64,000 nt of DNA. Source: Alkaliflexus imshenetskii DSM 15055 (lineage in GTDB: Bacteria > Bacteroidota > Bacteroidia > Bacteroidales > Marinilabiliaceae). The notes beneath the pieces were generated by a model, which had not been told where the DNA came from, ran no database searches, and saw only the letters and a program-made list of their open reading frames with translations. This document shows, in pieces, positions 34,284 to 43,801 of this stretch (positions are counted from its first letter, which is position 1; every line of letters begins with the position of its first letter). The stretch lies in NCBI RefSeq assembly GCF_000517065.1, contig NZ_KI912105.1:895635-959634 (forward strand), read 5' to 3'. Both the position numbers and the translations under genes were made by a program.

Positions 34284-35987
34284 TTAAATCACACTCACTT
34301 GTTGTCCGGCATTCACAATGCCTTTGCGAACCACAAAATCGCCAAAGCGTTCGCCTGGTTTACGCTCCTCGGCGTATTGAGGTATTAATAGAGACAACTC
34401 CTTCAGGATGCCGTCCTCATCGAGCATCTCCCGATAAAGCGTATTGAGTCTGTCGCCCGAAAACCCAGCTCCCAGATATAGGTTGTATTTTCCCAATGAA
34501 CGCCCTATAAGACCTATCTCGCCCAAGAATGGACGTCCGCAACCGTTGGGGCAACCCGTCATACGAATCAGTATCTCCTCCTGCTCCAAATCACTCTCTT
34601 TCAGGATGGCTTCAATTTTTGTGTTGAGCGATGGCAAATACCTTTCGGCTTCGGCAAAAGCGAGTGTACAGGTATTAAGTGCCACACAGGCAATGGCGTT
34701 GCGTCGTAAGCCGGAGATGGCATCGATGGGAAAAACGTTGTACTTCTCCAGAATTTTCTCTACCCTCTCCTTATCCACCTCATCCACTCGTCCCAACACC
34801 AAACCCTGGTTACCGGTTAACCTGAAATCACAAACCTTGATACGGGCCAAATCGCGTAGAGCAGATTTAAGTTTGTAATTACCCGCATCTCTAACTCGTC
34901 CGTGTTCCACAAACAATCCGAGATACCACTTTTTGGATGCAGCTTGAGTCCAGCCAAACACATCACCATTTTGTTTAAATTCGTAAGGTCTGGCAGGTTC
35001 AAACTTGATACCACCTCTCTCCTCCACCAACTCTTTGAACACATCTGTACCCAGGCGATCCAAAGTATATTTGAGGCGTGATAATTTACGGTTCTCGCGG
35101 TTACCATAGTCACGTTGCACCTTCACTATCTCCTCTACAATGGCAAGCGCGTTGGCTTTGTCCACGTATCCAATCACGTCGGCAAGACGCGGGTAGGTAT
35201 CGTCCATACCGAAGGTCATACCCATTCCTCCCCCAATTGCCACATTGTATCCAAGAAGTTTGTTACCATCGCCAATGGCAATCAGACCAATATCGTTGGC
35301 AAACACATCCGTATCGTTATATGGAGGCACAGCAAGCGCAATTTTAAATTTCCGGGGCAGGTAAGTTTTACCATAAATGGGCTCTTCATCCTGAGCACCA
35401 CCTGTTAGCAGTTGCTGGTTCAGCCATATTTCATGATAAGCAGAGGTTTTCGGCAAAAGGTGGTCACTGATGGTTTTGGCAAAAGCCGCCACCTCTGGAA
35501 CCAAGGGTGACAACCCCTCATTAGAGGTAGCCATCACATTGCGGTTCACATCACCACAAGCAGCAATTGAATCCAGCAATGTGGAGTTTATACCCTGCAT
35601 GGTTTTCTTCAAGTTTCGCTTCAACACGCCGTGCCATTGAAAAGCCTGACGTGTAGTAAGTTTCAGTGTGCCGTTGGCATATTGATCGGCCAGACGGTCA
35701 AAAACCAGCCACTGGTCGGCCGTGGCAATACCGGCAGGTACTCTGGCTCTGATCATAAAACTATAGAGCGGCTCAAGCTTTTGTTTTTTACGTTCCGCAT
35801 CTAAATCCCTGTCGGTTTGCTGATAGCTGCCATGGAACTTAATAAGTTGTGTGTCATCATTTGAGATGGCACCGGTTGTCTCATCGGCCAAACCATCCAA
35901 AATGGTGCCCCTTAAATAGTTGCTGTTGGTTTTTATATGTTCCACCGGTGATGGTTTCCATTCGGTGGGTTTTGGTAGATTGCTCAT
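34284..35987 (-). CDS. cysI: Assimilatory NADPH-sulfite reductase hemoprotein beta subunit
   Basis: A 567-residue siroheme/4Fe-4S enzyme reducing sulfite to sulfide with six electrons from CysJ. The N-terminus has YLRGTILDGL and QLIKFHGSYQQTDRD; a siroheme-contact region follows (YSFMIRARVPAG, TTRQAFQWHGV). The cluster cysteines are Cys434 and Cys440 in CVALNTC and Cys479 and Cys483 in GCPNGCGRP, matching the E. coli CysI numbering and spacing. Full length. It follows cysJ by 56 bp in the operon and precedes DUF2061. Siroheme comes from the two genes further down. Confidence 0.96.
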   Translation of the reverse strand: MSNLPKPTEWKPSPVEHIKTNSNYLRGTILDGLADETTGAISNDDTQLIKFHGSYQQTDRDLDAERKKQKLEPLYSFMIRARVPAGIATADQWLVFDRLADQYANGTLKLTTRQAFQWHGVLKRNLKKTMQGINSTLLDSIAACGDVNRNVMATSNEGLSPLVPEVAAFAKTISDHLLPKTSAYHEIWLNQQLLTGGAQDEEPIYGKTYLPRKFKIALAVPPYNDTDVFANDIGLIAIGDGNKLLGYNVAIGGGMGMTFGMDDTYPRLADVIGYVDKANALAIVEEIVKVQRDYGNRENRKLSRLKYTLDRLGTDVFKELVEERGGIKFEPARPYEFKQNGDVFGWTQAASKKWYLGLFVEHGRVRDAGNYKLKSALRDLARIKVCDFRLTGNQGLVLGRVDEVDKERVEKILEKYNVFPIDAISGLRRNAIACVALNTCTLAFAEAERYLPSLNTKIEAILKESDLEQEEILIRMTGCPNGCGRPFLGEIGLIGRSLGKYNLYLGAGFSGDRLNTLYREMLDEDGILKELSLLIPQYAEERKPGERFGDFVVRKGIVNAGQQVSVI

Positions 35988-36043
35988 GGTGTCGTCAATT
36001 GTTGTTTCTGATAATAGATGGTTAATTCACTCTTGGCAACGAT

Positions 36044-37861
36044 TTAGTAAACATCCTCCTGGTATCGACCTTCCTTTCTGAGTTTCAGAAGAAATGCCTC
36101 ACTCTGTTCACGGCTCATATTTCCTTCTATCTGAAGGATGTCGAGAAATGCATTCTTAACGTCAAGTGCCATTCTTTTCATGTCACCACACACATAGAAA
36201 TGAGCACCTTCGGCAATCCAGCGATAAAGCTCTTTTCCGTTGCGCTTCATACGGTGCTGTACATAACGCTTCTCTTCCTGATCGCGCGAAAACGCCACAT
36301 CCAATCTGGTTAGCAAGCCGTTTTTCTTATACTTTAGCCACTCTGACTGATAGAGGAAATCCGTTGTAAAATGTCTGTCGCCAAAAATGAGCCAATTTTT
36401 ACCATTTGAGCCTAACGCTGCACGGTGCTGCATAAAACTCCGGAAGGGCGCCACGCCTGTGCCAGCACCAACCATTATTACGGGAGTATCGCCATTGGCC
36501 GGTAACCGGAACTGATTGTTAGGACGTATTCGAACTTTTAAGGAGTCACTGTCCTTAAGCCTATCGGCAATAAAAGTGGAGCAGACACCTCCTCTGTTGC
36601 GGTTATCCTTTTCGTATCTCACGGCACCCACTGTAATGTGTACTTCGCTGCCTACTTCCGATGGACTTGAGGCAATGGAGTAAGCTCTTGGAGGCAACGA
36701 ACGCAAAACAGAAAGCAACTGCTCAGCAGTAAGTGCAACCGGATATTTGGTGAATAAATCAAGGGCATCCGTACCTTCCAGAAACGTTTCGAGTTTATCG
36801 GCATCGTCAAGCAGTTTGTTCAATGATGTATCGGGCAAAAGGGCTGCATACTTTTTCACCACCTGCGAGGTAACAATGGTTAACTCGTAATAGTTTGTCA
36901 ATGCCTCTTCGAGCGTAATGCTTTGACCATCCACGTTAACCTTCTCACTGCCATCCAGAGATAACTGCTTTAAAACAGACTGAACCAATTCGGGATTATT
37001 GTTGGCAAATACTTCGAGGGCATCACCAGGCTGATAAACCAAGCCTGTTTTATCAGTAGATATTTCAAGATGCCAGGTCTCCTTGTCAGAGCCACGTCCA
37101 TTTAATTGCAGTTTGGTAAGTAAGGGTGCTTCAACGGGCAAATCCGATGCAACCACCTCCTGGCTCTGCCGTGGTTTTGATGGTGCCGCCTGTCCGTTTA
37201 AGCCTTCACTTTTCGCAAACAACTCAACAACTGACGGAATTAAGGCGCCGAGTTCGCTATTGAAATCGGTATCCAGCATGGCCACTTCGCGCAGCGGCTT
37301 TCCACCTTGTCGGGATATGAAGTTGTGAAAATCGATCCCAGTTTGGCAGAACTTCTTATAAGAGCTGTCGCCCAGCGCAATTACGGCAAAAGGCAGATCG
37401 TTAAGTTGGGGAGCCTTTTTGCCTGCCATCAAATCATATAACTCCTGGGCGGCCAGAGGCGGTTCTCCTTCGCCGTGGGTTGAAACCACCACAAGCAACT
37501 GCTCCTCATCCTTTAAGAACCGGGCATTGTAATCCTCCATACTAACAACACGGCTTTCAACACCCTGTCTTTGAGCCTCCTGATTGGCCAGCACGGCTAC
37601 TTTTTGCGAATTACCCGAATGTGAACCGTATAGTATGGCGAGAGATCGCTTCTTGCTTGAAACAACCGCTGACTCAGCCTCCTGAGCCACAGCTTTGGGC
37701 TCAATGATAGGATCAGCCACCACGCTGCCAGCAGATGGCGCAAAGTCGATGGCTGCCGAGATGTATCCGCCAAGCCACAACAACTGCTCCCTGTTAAGGT
37801 TTGATAACACCTGCTGCAATTGGCTTCTCAACTCGGGCTTAAACAATTGATTATCGGACAT
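36044..37861 (-). CDS. cysJ: Assimilatory sulfite reductase flavoprotein alpha subunit
   Basis: A 605-residue diflavin reductase that takes electrons from NADPH to CysI. After a short N-terminal helix segment, the FMN flavodoxin domain starts near residue 72 (LAILYGSHSGNSQKVA) with VVSTHGEGEPP. The FAD-binding domain (about 225-440) includes RAYSIASSPSEV and GGVCSTFIAD. The NADPH-binding domain (about 450-605) has VIMVGAGTGVAPFRSFMQHR and FYVCGDMKRMALDV and ends YQEDVY, the family C-terminus. Full length. It follows cysK by 81 bp and precedes cysI. Confidence 0.96.
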   Translation of the reverse strand: MSDNQLFKPELRSQLQQVLSNLNREQLLWLGGYISAAIDFAPSAGSVVADPIIEPKAVAQEAESAVVSSKKRSLAILYGSHSGNSQKVAVLANQEAQRQGVESRVVSMEDYNARFLKDEEQLLVVVSTHGEGEPPLAAQELYDLMAGKKAPQLNDLPFAVIALGDSSYKKFCQTGIDFHNFISRQGGKPLREVAMLDTDFNSELGALIPSVVELFAKSEGLNGQAAPSKPRQSQEVVASDLPVEAPLLTKLQLNGRGSDKETWHLEISTDKTGLVYQPGDALEVFANNNPELVQSVLKQLSLDGSEKVNVDGQSITLEEALTNYYELTIVTSQVVKKYAALLPDTSLNKLLDDADKLETFLEGTDALDLFTKYPVALTAEQLLSVLRSLPPRAYSIASSPSEVGSEVHITVGAVRYEKDNRNRGGVCSTFIADRLKDSDSLKVRIRPNNQFRLPANGDTPVIMVGAGTGVAPFRSFMQHRAALGSNGKNWLIFGDRHFTTDFLYQSEWLKYKKNGLLTRLDVAFSRDQEEKRYVQHRMKRNGKELYRWIAEGAHFYVCGDMKRMALDVKNAFLDILQIEGNMSREQSEAFLLKLRKEGRYQEDVY

Positions 37862-37942
37862 GATAAATTTTGGGTTTATAATTGTAATGGGACAGCCGCC
37901 TCCGGAAGCCTGTTTCCGGTTTGCAGCTGTTTGGGATGCTCA

Positions 37943-38866
37943 CTATTCTATTTCAAAGGAACTGAGGTATCGCTCACCGGTATCGGGCAAAACCACTACT
38001 ACACGTTTTCCTTTGTTTTCTGGTCGGTTAGCCACATCCACTGCCGCCTTAAGTGCAGCGCCCGATGAGTATCCGCAAAGAATACCTTCCTGTGTGGCTG
38101 CCAGATGCGAAGTATGTATGGCATCGTCGTTACTCACTTTCACCACCTCATCGTAGATTGAAGTGTTGAGCACATCGGGGATAAAGCCGGCTCCAATACC
38201 TTGTATTTTATGAGGGCCGGGTTGACCACCTGATAGCACCGGACTGGCTTCTGGCTCAACAGCAATAACTTTAACTTTTGGGTTGCGCGCTTTAAGCACC
38301 TCGCCAACACCGGTAATGGTTCCGCCGGTACCTATTCCGGAAACAAATATGTCGACCAGACCATCGGTATCGGCCCAAATCTCTTCAGCTGTGGTTTTAC
38401 GATGTACAGCAGGGTTTGCAGCATTTTTAAACTGATGAGGAATAAACGAGTTGGGATTCTCAGTGGCAATCTCCGTGGCCTTTGCAATGGCACCCTTCAT
38501 ACCGTTTGCTGCAGGCGTAAGCACAAGCTCAGCACCAAACTTTTTGAGCAACTTGCGACGCTCAATGCTCATGCTTTCAGGCATGGTCAGAATAAGTTTA
38601 TAGCCTTTTACTGCGGCCACAAAAGCCAGTCCAACACCAGTATTTCCACTTGTTGGTTCAACAATAACAGAGTCTTTATTGATAAGACCTTTTTGTTCAG
38701 CATCTTCGATCATTGCCAGTGCAATACGATCCTTTACCGAACCGGCAGGGTTAAAAAACTCCAGTTTGGCATACAACTCAGCGGCACCTTCGTTAACCAA
38801 TTTGTTGATACGTACCAAAGGGGTACGGCCAATCAGCTCAATGATATTGTTTGCAATTTTTCCCAT
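37943..38866 (-). CDS. cysK: Cysteine synthase A (O-acetylserine sulfhydrylase)
   Basis: A 307-residue PLP enzyme making cysteine from O-acetylserine and the sulfide produced by CysJI. PLP lysine Lys45 lies in [12 protein letters not shown]. The substrate-binding loop is [14 protein letters not shown], the phosphate-binding loop [18 protein letters not shown], and the C-terminus contains [15 protein letters not shown]. Length is typical. It is 12 bp downstream of the Rrf2 regulator gene. In Firmicutes CysK is a partner of the Rrf2-type regulator CymR, so this pairing may be functional. Confidence 0.96.
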   Translation of the reverse strand: MGKIANNIIELIGRTPLVRINKLVNEGAAELYAKLEFFNPAGSVKDRIALAMIEDAEQKGLINKDSVIVEPTSGNTGVGLAFVAAVKGYKLILTMPESMSIERRKLLKKFGAELVLTPAANGMKGAIAKATEIATENPNSFIPHQFKNAANPAVHRKTTAEEIWADTDGLVDIFVSGIGTGGTITGVGEVLKARNPKVKVIAVEPEASPVLSGGQPGPHKIQGIGAGFIPDVLNTSIYDEVVKVSNDDAIHTSHLAATQEGILCGYSSGAALKAAVDVANRPENKGKRVVVVLPDTGERYLSSFEIE

Positions 38867-38877
38867 TTTATCCTGTT

Positions 38878-39300
38878 TTAGATGTAATACATTATTTTAT
38901 CGGCACTCTCATAATATCTCTTTTGAATATCAAACAAAGTCATACCATTCATTATTTGCCAGAAACCGTCAAGCGCATCCGTAAGAACCTCATCAACCAC
39001 CTGGCGGGTTAATTCCCTACTTTCTTCGTAGATTTTAGACTCCTTTTTCTCAAGTATTGCTACCACCTCTCCCAACGAAATCTCACGTGGATTACGTGTA
39101 AGTCGGTATCCTCCACCAGCACCGCGTTTCACATCCAGCACGCCGCCCTTCTTTAAATCCACTGCAATACCTTCCAGGAATTTATGCGGTATATCACACG
39201 ACAGGGCCGCTCTTTGTATGTCGGTATAATCTTCATTGTCCACATCAAGAAACAATAGAAACTGAAGACCGTATTTAACTCTGTTTGAAAAGCGCATCAT
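38878..39300 (-). CDS. Rrf2 family transcriptional regulator (CymR-like, no iron-sulfur cysteines)
   Basis: A 140-residue winged-helix repressor. The Rrf2 HTH is in [15 protein letters not shown] and [37 protein letters not shown] (about residues 5-66), followed by [20 protein letters not shown]. The three clustered cysteines of IscR/NsrR are absent; only one Cys is present (in ALSCD), so it should not bind an Fe-S cluster in the usual way and is closer to CymR. It is the first gene of the cysKJI-siroheme operon. Inverted repeats upstream at 39370 and 39470 are candidate operators. Met2 is an alternative start. Confidence 0.9.
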   Translation of the reverse strand: MMRFSNRVKYGLQFLLFLDVDNEDYTDIQRAALSCDIPHKFLEGIAVDLKKGGVLDVKRGAGGGYRLTRNPREISLGEVVAILEKKESKIYEESRELTRQVVDEVLTDALDGFWQIMNGMTLFDIQKRYYESADKIMYYI

Positions 39301-39320
39301 TTTTATATGATTTTATATTG

Positions 39321-39352
39321 CAAATATAATGGCTGATATAATACAAAATCAA
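39321..39352 (-). promoter_or_regulatory. Promoter of the rrf2-cysKJI-siroheme operon
   Basis: On the minus strand TTG (39352-39350) is followed after 21 bp by TATATTTG (39328-39321), an exact TAnnTTTG box, with the rrf2 ATG about 20 bp further. This is the best consensus Bacteroidota promoter in the window. Confidence 0.6.
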
Positions 39353-39369
39353 GAAAAAGGACTAATATT

Positions 39370-39388
39370 TCATATCTTTTATATATGA
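39370..39388. promoter_or_regulatory. Candidate Rrf2 operator, copy 1
   Basis: Inverted repeat TCATAT-N7-ATATGA followed by TTTAG. It lies just upstream of the -33 region of the rrf2-cysK promoter. The same 19-bp element and flank occur at 39470-39488, exactly 100 bp away in the same divergent gap. Confidence 0.5.
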
Positions 39389-39469
39389 TTTAGATTCATA
39401 AAGCACCCAAAAGAAGGCAATTAACTGACTGTCATGACCTTAAAATCACAGGATTTGCCTGTATATTTT

Positions 39470-39488
39470 TCATATTAATAATATATGA
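39470..39488. promoter_or_regulatory. Candidate Rrf2 operator, copy 2
   Basis: Second TCATAT-N7-ATATGA inverted repeat with the TTTAG flank, about 180 bp before the alkaline phosphatase ATG. The rest of this 365-bp gap (39301-39665) contains the rrf2 promoter and a TACTTTTA box near 39590 that could serve the phosphatase gene. Confidence 0.45.
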
Positions 39489-39665
39489 TTTAGCGTTTTG
39501 GGCATCACCTGCAAAAAAAATCTCAAACAGCAGAAGCCACCAGGCAACTTTTAACGATATCATAACGGTGATTCGTTCAAAAAGACTTACTTTTAATTCT
39601 CGAACCTGCCATCATTGAATACCCAAAGCGAATATTAAGTTTCACACCTATAAAATCATCATTCC

Positions 39666-40802
39666 ATGTACAAAATCACATTTAGTATTTTACTTTTTGT
39701 AGCATTTTTAGTTCAAGGGTACTCTCAAACAGCGGACTCTCTGGCCACTTTTACGAATACCGCAAGACATGAAATCGTGGAGTTGGGAACGCCCAAGTTC
39801 AAAAAAGCACCTAAGAACATCATACTTTTTATTGCGGATGGTATGGGCACAGCTCATCTCTTCGGAGCCATCACAGCCAACGGAGGCTCACTGAACATCA
39901 ACCACATGAAGCACATAGGCTTCACCACCACCCAAAGTGCGAACAATTTTGTGACCGATTCAGGAGCCGGAGGTACAGCCATTGCCACCGGACAAAAGGT
40001 AAACAATGGAGCCATCTCGGTTAACCCAGCCAATGAACCGATTCAAACAATCCTGCAGATTAGCAGCAAAAATGGGAAAGCGACAGGATTAGTTGCCACT
40101 TCAGGCATAACGCACGCCACACCTGCATCTTTCATAGCGCATCAGCCATCCAGAAATATGTATGAAGAAATTGCGGCAGATTTCCTTAAAACCGATATCG
40201 ACATTTTTATTGGTGGAGGTTTGGAGCATTTTAAAAATCGCAAGGATGGACGCGACCTAACAGCTGAACTTAAAAAGAAAGGCTATAAAATATACACTGA
40301 TTGGCAGTCGGCATCAGGTGACAACAAAGCCCCAATGGCTATTTTCACTGCCGATGGACACAATCCGCAATTCGACACCCGTGGCGAGATGCTCACAGAG
40401 GCCACCCAAAAAGCCATTGAGGTATTAAGTGCCAACAAAAACGGCTTTTTTGTAATGATTGAGGGCTCTCAGATAGACTGGGGCGGTCATGCCAACAGCA
40501 CGCCCTACATTGTTGGAGAAATGCTTGATACAGACCGTGCCGTGGGAGCAGCGCTGAAATTTGCAGCTCAAAATCGCGAAACCTTGGTAATTGTAGCATC
40601 GGATCACGAAACTGGAGGTATGACCATTAACGATGGATGCTTTGATTCACTAACAGTAACAGCCCGCTATACTACCACCGACCATTCGGCCGTGATGGTG
40701 CCTGTGTTTGCTTATGGCCCCGGAGCTGAAGAGTTTATGGGTATTTTTGACAACACTGACCTGTTCAATAAAATGATGAAGCTGTTCGGATTTACCAAGT
40801 AA
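39666..40802 (+). CDS. Alkaline phosphatase (PhoA family), secreted
   Basis: A 378-residue exported metal-dependent phosphomonoesterase. Signal peptide at residues 1-20 (ending GYSQ). The metal ligand Asp58 is in LFIADGMG; the nucleophile Ser99 is in TDSGAGGTAIATG. Further metal-binding blocks are EGSQIDWGGHAN, ASDHETGGM and TDHSAVMVPVFAYGPGAE, the last carrying the C-terminal Zn-ligand His. It is shorter than E. coli PhoA (lacks some insertions), typical of Bacteroidota. No Pho box is recognisable; it sits opposite a sulfur operon and has its own terminator. Confidence 0.95.
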   Translation: MYKITFSILLFVAFLVQGYSQTADSLATFTNTARHEIVELGTPKFKKAPKNIILFIADGMGTAHLFGAITANGGSLNINHMKHIGFTTTQSANNFVTDSGAGGTAIATGQKVNNGAISVNPANEPIQTILQISSKNGKATGLVATSGITHATPASFIAHQPSRNMYEEIAADFLKTDIDIFIGGGLEHFKNRKDGRDLTAELKKKGYKIYTDWQSASGDNKAPMAIFTADGHNPQFDTRGEMLTEATQKAIEVLSANKNGFFVMIEGSQIDWGGHANSTPYIVGEMLDTDRAVGAALKFAAQNRETLVIVASDHETGGMTINDGCFDSLTVTARYTTTDHSAVMVPVFAYGPGAEEFMGIFDNTDLFNKMMKLFGFTK

Positions 40803-40820
40803 ACAGTCATCGCCATAACC

Positions 40821-40860
40821 AAAAGGCCGATTCTCAAAAATGCAGAGAATCGGCCTTTTT
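40821..40860. terminator. Bidirectional terminator between alkaline phosphatase and chemoreceptor genes
   Basis: A perfect 15-bp stem AAAAGGCCGATTCTC / GAGAATCGGCCTTTT with a 9-nt loop, followed by T5 on the plus strand and by T-rich sequence on the minus strand. It lies between two convergent genes. Confidence 0.9.
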
Positions 40861-40878
40861 ATTATAAATCAATCCGGA

Positions 40879-42870
40879 CTAAAATGTTTTTTTAAGCGAA
40901 TCCATGTTTTTGCCCACCGGACAACTTAAAGCACCATTATTCATTGAACTGCCACTTACCTTAAAATATCCTATCAAACTCTTAAGACTTTCAGCCTGAG
41001 ACGACAACTCTTCGGCACTCGAAGCCATCTCCTCACTGGCTGCAGCATTTTGCTGAATTACATGACTCAACTCCTGAATGGCATTGTTAACCTGATTGGC
41101 ACCTACTGATTGCTCGTCGGAGGCAACTGATATCTCCTGCACCAGATGGCTGGTCTTTTCAATCTGAGGGATAATCTCCATCATCTGTATGCCTGCACTC
41201 TCTGTAAGTTCAAGATTGTCACGTGTTAATTTCACAATCTCATCAGCAGCTATTTTACTGCGCTCAGCCAATTTGCGCACTTCGGCTGCCACAACTGAAA
41301 ATCCACGACCATGCTCACCTGCCCGCGCAGCTTCCACAGCTGCATTCAATGCCAGTATGTTGGTCTGAAACGCAATGTCGTTGATAACCAAAATCTTCTC
41401 AGATATAATACGACTGGCCTCCATCGCATCTTGTGCTTTATGAGCCACATTATTGATTCCCTCACTCGCAAGATTTGAGATGCGCCCTGTCTCTTTTGAG
41501 TTAAGTGAATTCTGGTCTATATTTGAGGATATCTCCTCTATCGTGGATGAAATCTCCTCAGTGGATGAAGCCTGCTCAGAAGCGCCCTGCGACAATTGAA
41601 TGCTTGTACTTGTCAACTGATTACTTGCATCTGAAATATAATTGGCTCCATCAACTATCTGATGAATAATCTCAGTGAGTTTTGTGCGCATCGCTAAAAA
41701 AGACTTATACAACACACCTATTTCGTCGTTGGTTGAATTAACTTCAAAGTCAGACTCCAAATCCCCTGCTGCCATGGCGTTGGCCATTGCTACCATCCCG
41801 TCGAGAGGACGAATGATTAACCGGGTGTATCGTACCACAAGCCAAACGCCAAGTACAATTAACAAGAGTCCTACCAGAAGCTGACCAAACATCAAACGAT
41901 TGGCATCTTGCATAATTACGCTTACAGGGAGTGAAAAACGTGCCTGCCAATACTTCCCACTATCACCAATCCGGATAGGTATCCTTAACTCAACTCTATC
42001 ATTTTGCATTAGGACCTCGGTTGTACCCTTTGAAATGGATTCTAAATCTGAATCGTACGTATTTGGATTAAGTTCGGATATCGACTTGTTTATCAATTCA
42101 GGATACAAACGATTGGCAGCAATCATTCCTGATGATGAAAAGACCTCAACCTGCAATTTCCCATCATAATAATCACCAGCTGATATAACTTCCTGCATAT
42201 AGCCAATTGGAAGATCTACACCAACAACACCCAAAAATTGTCCATTTTGTATGATGGGCGCATTACATGATATCATTAGCACATCTTCGCCTTGCACAGG
42301 ATAAACTACTGGCTCAGTCATATATACTCTCATGGTTTCTTTGGCACCCCAATACCATCTGCCTGTGGACGATGACTCGTAATCAAACAATGCGGAAACA
42401 TCATAGCCTCCATCATCCATTGGTGTAATAAATGGCAAAAAACGTCCGGTGTGATCATGTCCCGGCGCATTCACATACTCTTTATCCCGGCCATCAAAAG
42501 CATTGGGCTCATAAGCAATAGTAAAACCTAAAAAAACATCATTTGACCTTAACATTCTTGCCCCCATCTCCTGAGCTGCAGAACGACTTAATGTTCCGAA
42601 CTCCGAATTGGGTCCATACACTGAGAAGGCCTCAGCACTCAACTGTGCAATAAAAACAGCATCATCAAGCAACTGGCTAATCTGCCCAGTGATATCTCTG
42701 GCGATGGCCGCCGCTTCACTCTGCGTGGCAGCCATTGCCCTGTAACGTCCTTGTACAGTGCCTACAACAATCAGAATGACTGCCACAGTGGTCATCCCAA
42801 TACCTATAATTAAACCCAACTTCCGTTTTAAAGAGACAAAAGTCTCTTTCTTATGCTTCCTCATCATCAC
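40879..42870 (-). CDS. Methyl-accepting chemotaxis protein with dCache-type sensor
   Basis: A 663-residue chemoreceptor. Helix 1 is at about residues 17-39, then a periplasmic double-Cache sensor of about 290 residues ([50 protein letters not shown]). Helix 2 is near 328-350, followed by HAMP ([20 protein letters not shown]). The cytoplasmic signalling hairpin has the conserved tip [40 protein letters not shown]. It would bind CheW/CheA; none are in the window. The ligand is unknown. It forms a pair with the outer-membrane barrel gene 18 bp upstream. Chemoreceptors are uncommon in this phylum, so it marks a motile lineage or acquisition. Confidence 0.93.
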   Translation of the reverse strand: MMMRKHKKETFVSLKRKLGLIIGIGMTTVAVILIVVGTVQGRYRAMAATQSEAAAIARDITGQISQLLDDAVFIAQLSAEAFSVYGPNSEFGTLSRSAAQEMGARMLRSNDVFLGFTIAYEPNAFDGRDKEYVNAPGHDHTGRFLPFITPMDDGGYDVSALFDYESSSTGRWYWGAKETMRVYMTEPVVYPVQGEDVLMISCNAPIIQNGQFLGVVGVDLPIGYMQEVISAGDYYDGKLQVEVFSSSGMIAANRLYPELINKSISELNPNTYDSDLESISKGTTEVLMQNDRVELRIPIRIGDSGKYWQARFSLPVSVIMQDANRLMFGQLLVGLLLIVLGVWLVVRYTRLIIRPLDGMVAMANAMAAGDLESDFEVNSTNDEIGVLYKSFLAMRTKLTEIIHQIVDGANYISDASNQLTSTSIQLSQGASEQASSTEEISSTIEEISSNIDQNSLNSKETGRISNLASEGINNVAHKAQDAMEASRIISEKILVINDIAFQTNILALNAAVEAARAGEHGRGFSVVAAEVRKLAERSKIAADEIVKLTRDNLELTESAGIQMMEIIPQIEKTSHLVQEISVASDEQSVGANQVNNAIQELSHVIQQNAAASEEMASSAEELSSQAESLKSLIGYFKVSGSSMNNGALSCPVGKNMDSLKKTF

Positions 42871-42888
42871 TATAGAATTTTTTTTAAC

Positions 42889-43590
42889 TTAAAATGATAA
42901 CCCAAGAACAAAAAAGATATTCTTTAATGCCGGATTATAAATCAGACTGTAATGCACCGGAATTCCAAAACCATCTGTAATCTTAGTCGTTTTACGAAAA
43001 TCGACTCCTACATTTACGATGGACGGGCTATCGGCGTAGTAACCTTTATTGGCTGTTCCTCCTGTGAATATGCCAACTTGTGAACTTTCGAGTGTGAGAT
43101 CATATCTGGCTTCAAAGTATGTGGAATAGTTTTGCTTATCCGACTGATTTAAATCGGCTCCATAAACCATCACACTGGCAGTAAGCGTTAAAGGCAAATT
43201 GCTTAAACCAAATTCATAAACAGAAGCTATTTCAACCAAATGATCGGTAGTGGAACGTTGCCAATTGCCATAGTCGGTAAAGGACAAATCCTCCTCATTC
43301 ACGGCAAAATAATCATTTACCGAGAGCGTAAAACCTGACTTTGAATAAGACAAGAAAAGGTCAACTTCGGCATAGTTACCCGTGAGCGCGTATGAGCCCC
43401 AGGCAGTAAACGAAAAGTTCCCGACACCTGCTGTAAGAGCAGGCTGAATATTCGGCAAATTGCTGAACATTGCCCCACGCCACACATAGCGGCTGTAAAT
43501 ATCAAACCCAGCGTCGAGACTTAACGCATCACGGTTTTGAGCAAATAAGGTTAGGGGAAAAAGTAAAAGGGAAAGTAAAATGTGCTTCAT
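42889..43590 (-). CDS. Outer-membrane beta-barrel protein (TorF/Gcw-like)
   Basis: A 233-residue exported protein. Signal peptide at 1-17 (ending LFAQ), followed by GFDIYSRYVWRGAMFSNLPN, the start typical of the Gcw_chp/TorF family of putative porins, and amphipathic strands throughout (SFTAWGSYALTGNYAEVDLF, GFTLSVNDYFAV, PLTLTASVMVYG). It ends FFVLGLSF with terminal Phe, the barrel insertion signal. About 12 strands are plausible. It lies 18 bp upstream of the chemoreceptor gene on the same strand, suggesting they act together, for example barrel uptake of the compound sensed. Ligand unknown. Confidence 0.82.
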   Translation of the reverse strand: MKHILLSLLLFPLTLFAQNRDALSLDAGFDIYSRYVWRGAMFSNLPNIQPALTAGVGNFSFTAWGSYALTGNYAEVDLFLSYSKSGFTLSVNDYFAVNEEDLSFTDYGNWQRSTTDHLVEIASVYEFGLSNLPLTLTASVMVYGADLNQSDKQNYSTYFEARYDLTLESSQVGIFTGGTANKGYYADSPSIVNVGVDFRKTTKITDGFGIPVHYSLIYNPALKNIFFVLGLSF

Positions 43591-43713
43591 CTATAAAAAA
43601 AATGTGATAAAAATCATACTTGGTTAAACGAATAATCTTTGTCAATGTTCCAGCATTATGACTAAACAATGTTAAAACAATTCAATAGTACACATCCTCA
43701 TTTTAACAATTAC

Positions 43714-43746
43714 AAAAAAAGGGCTGTTGCGTTCGCAACAGCCCTT
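43714..43746 (-). terminator. Rho-independent terminator of the TonB receptor gene
   Basis: Stem AAGGGCTGTTGC / GCAACAGCCCTT (43719-43730 / 43735-43746) with a 4-nt loop; on the minus strand it is followed by a T7 run. It lies about 55 bp after the TonB receptor stop codon. Confidence 0.88.
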
Positions 43747-43801
43747 AATCAGTAACAGTGAAAATTTTTGGGTATAAACTACTTCTATACTATCAACACG
43801 C

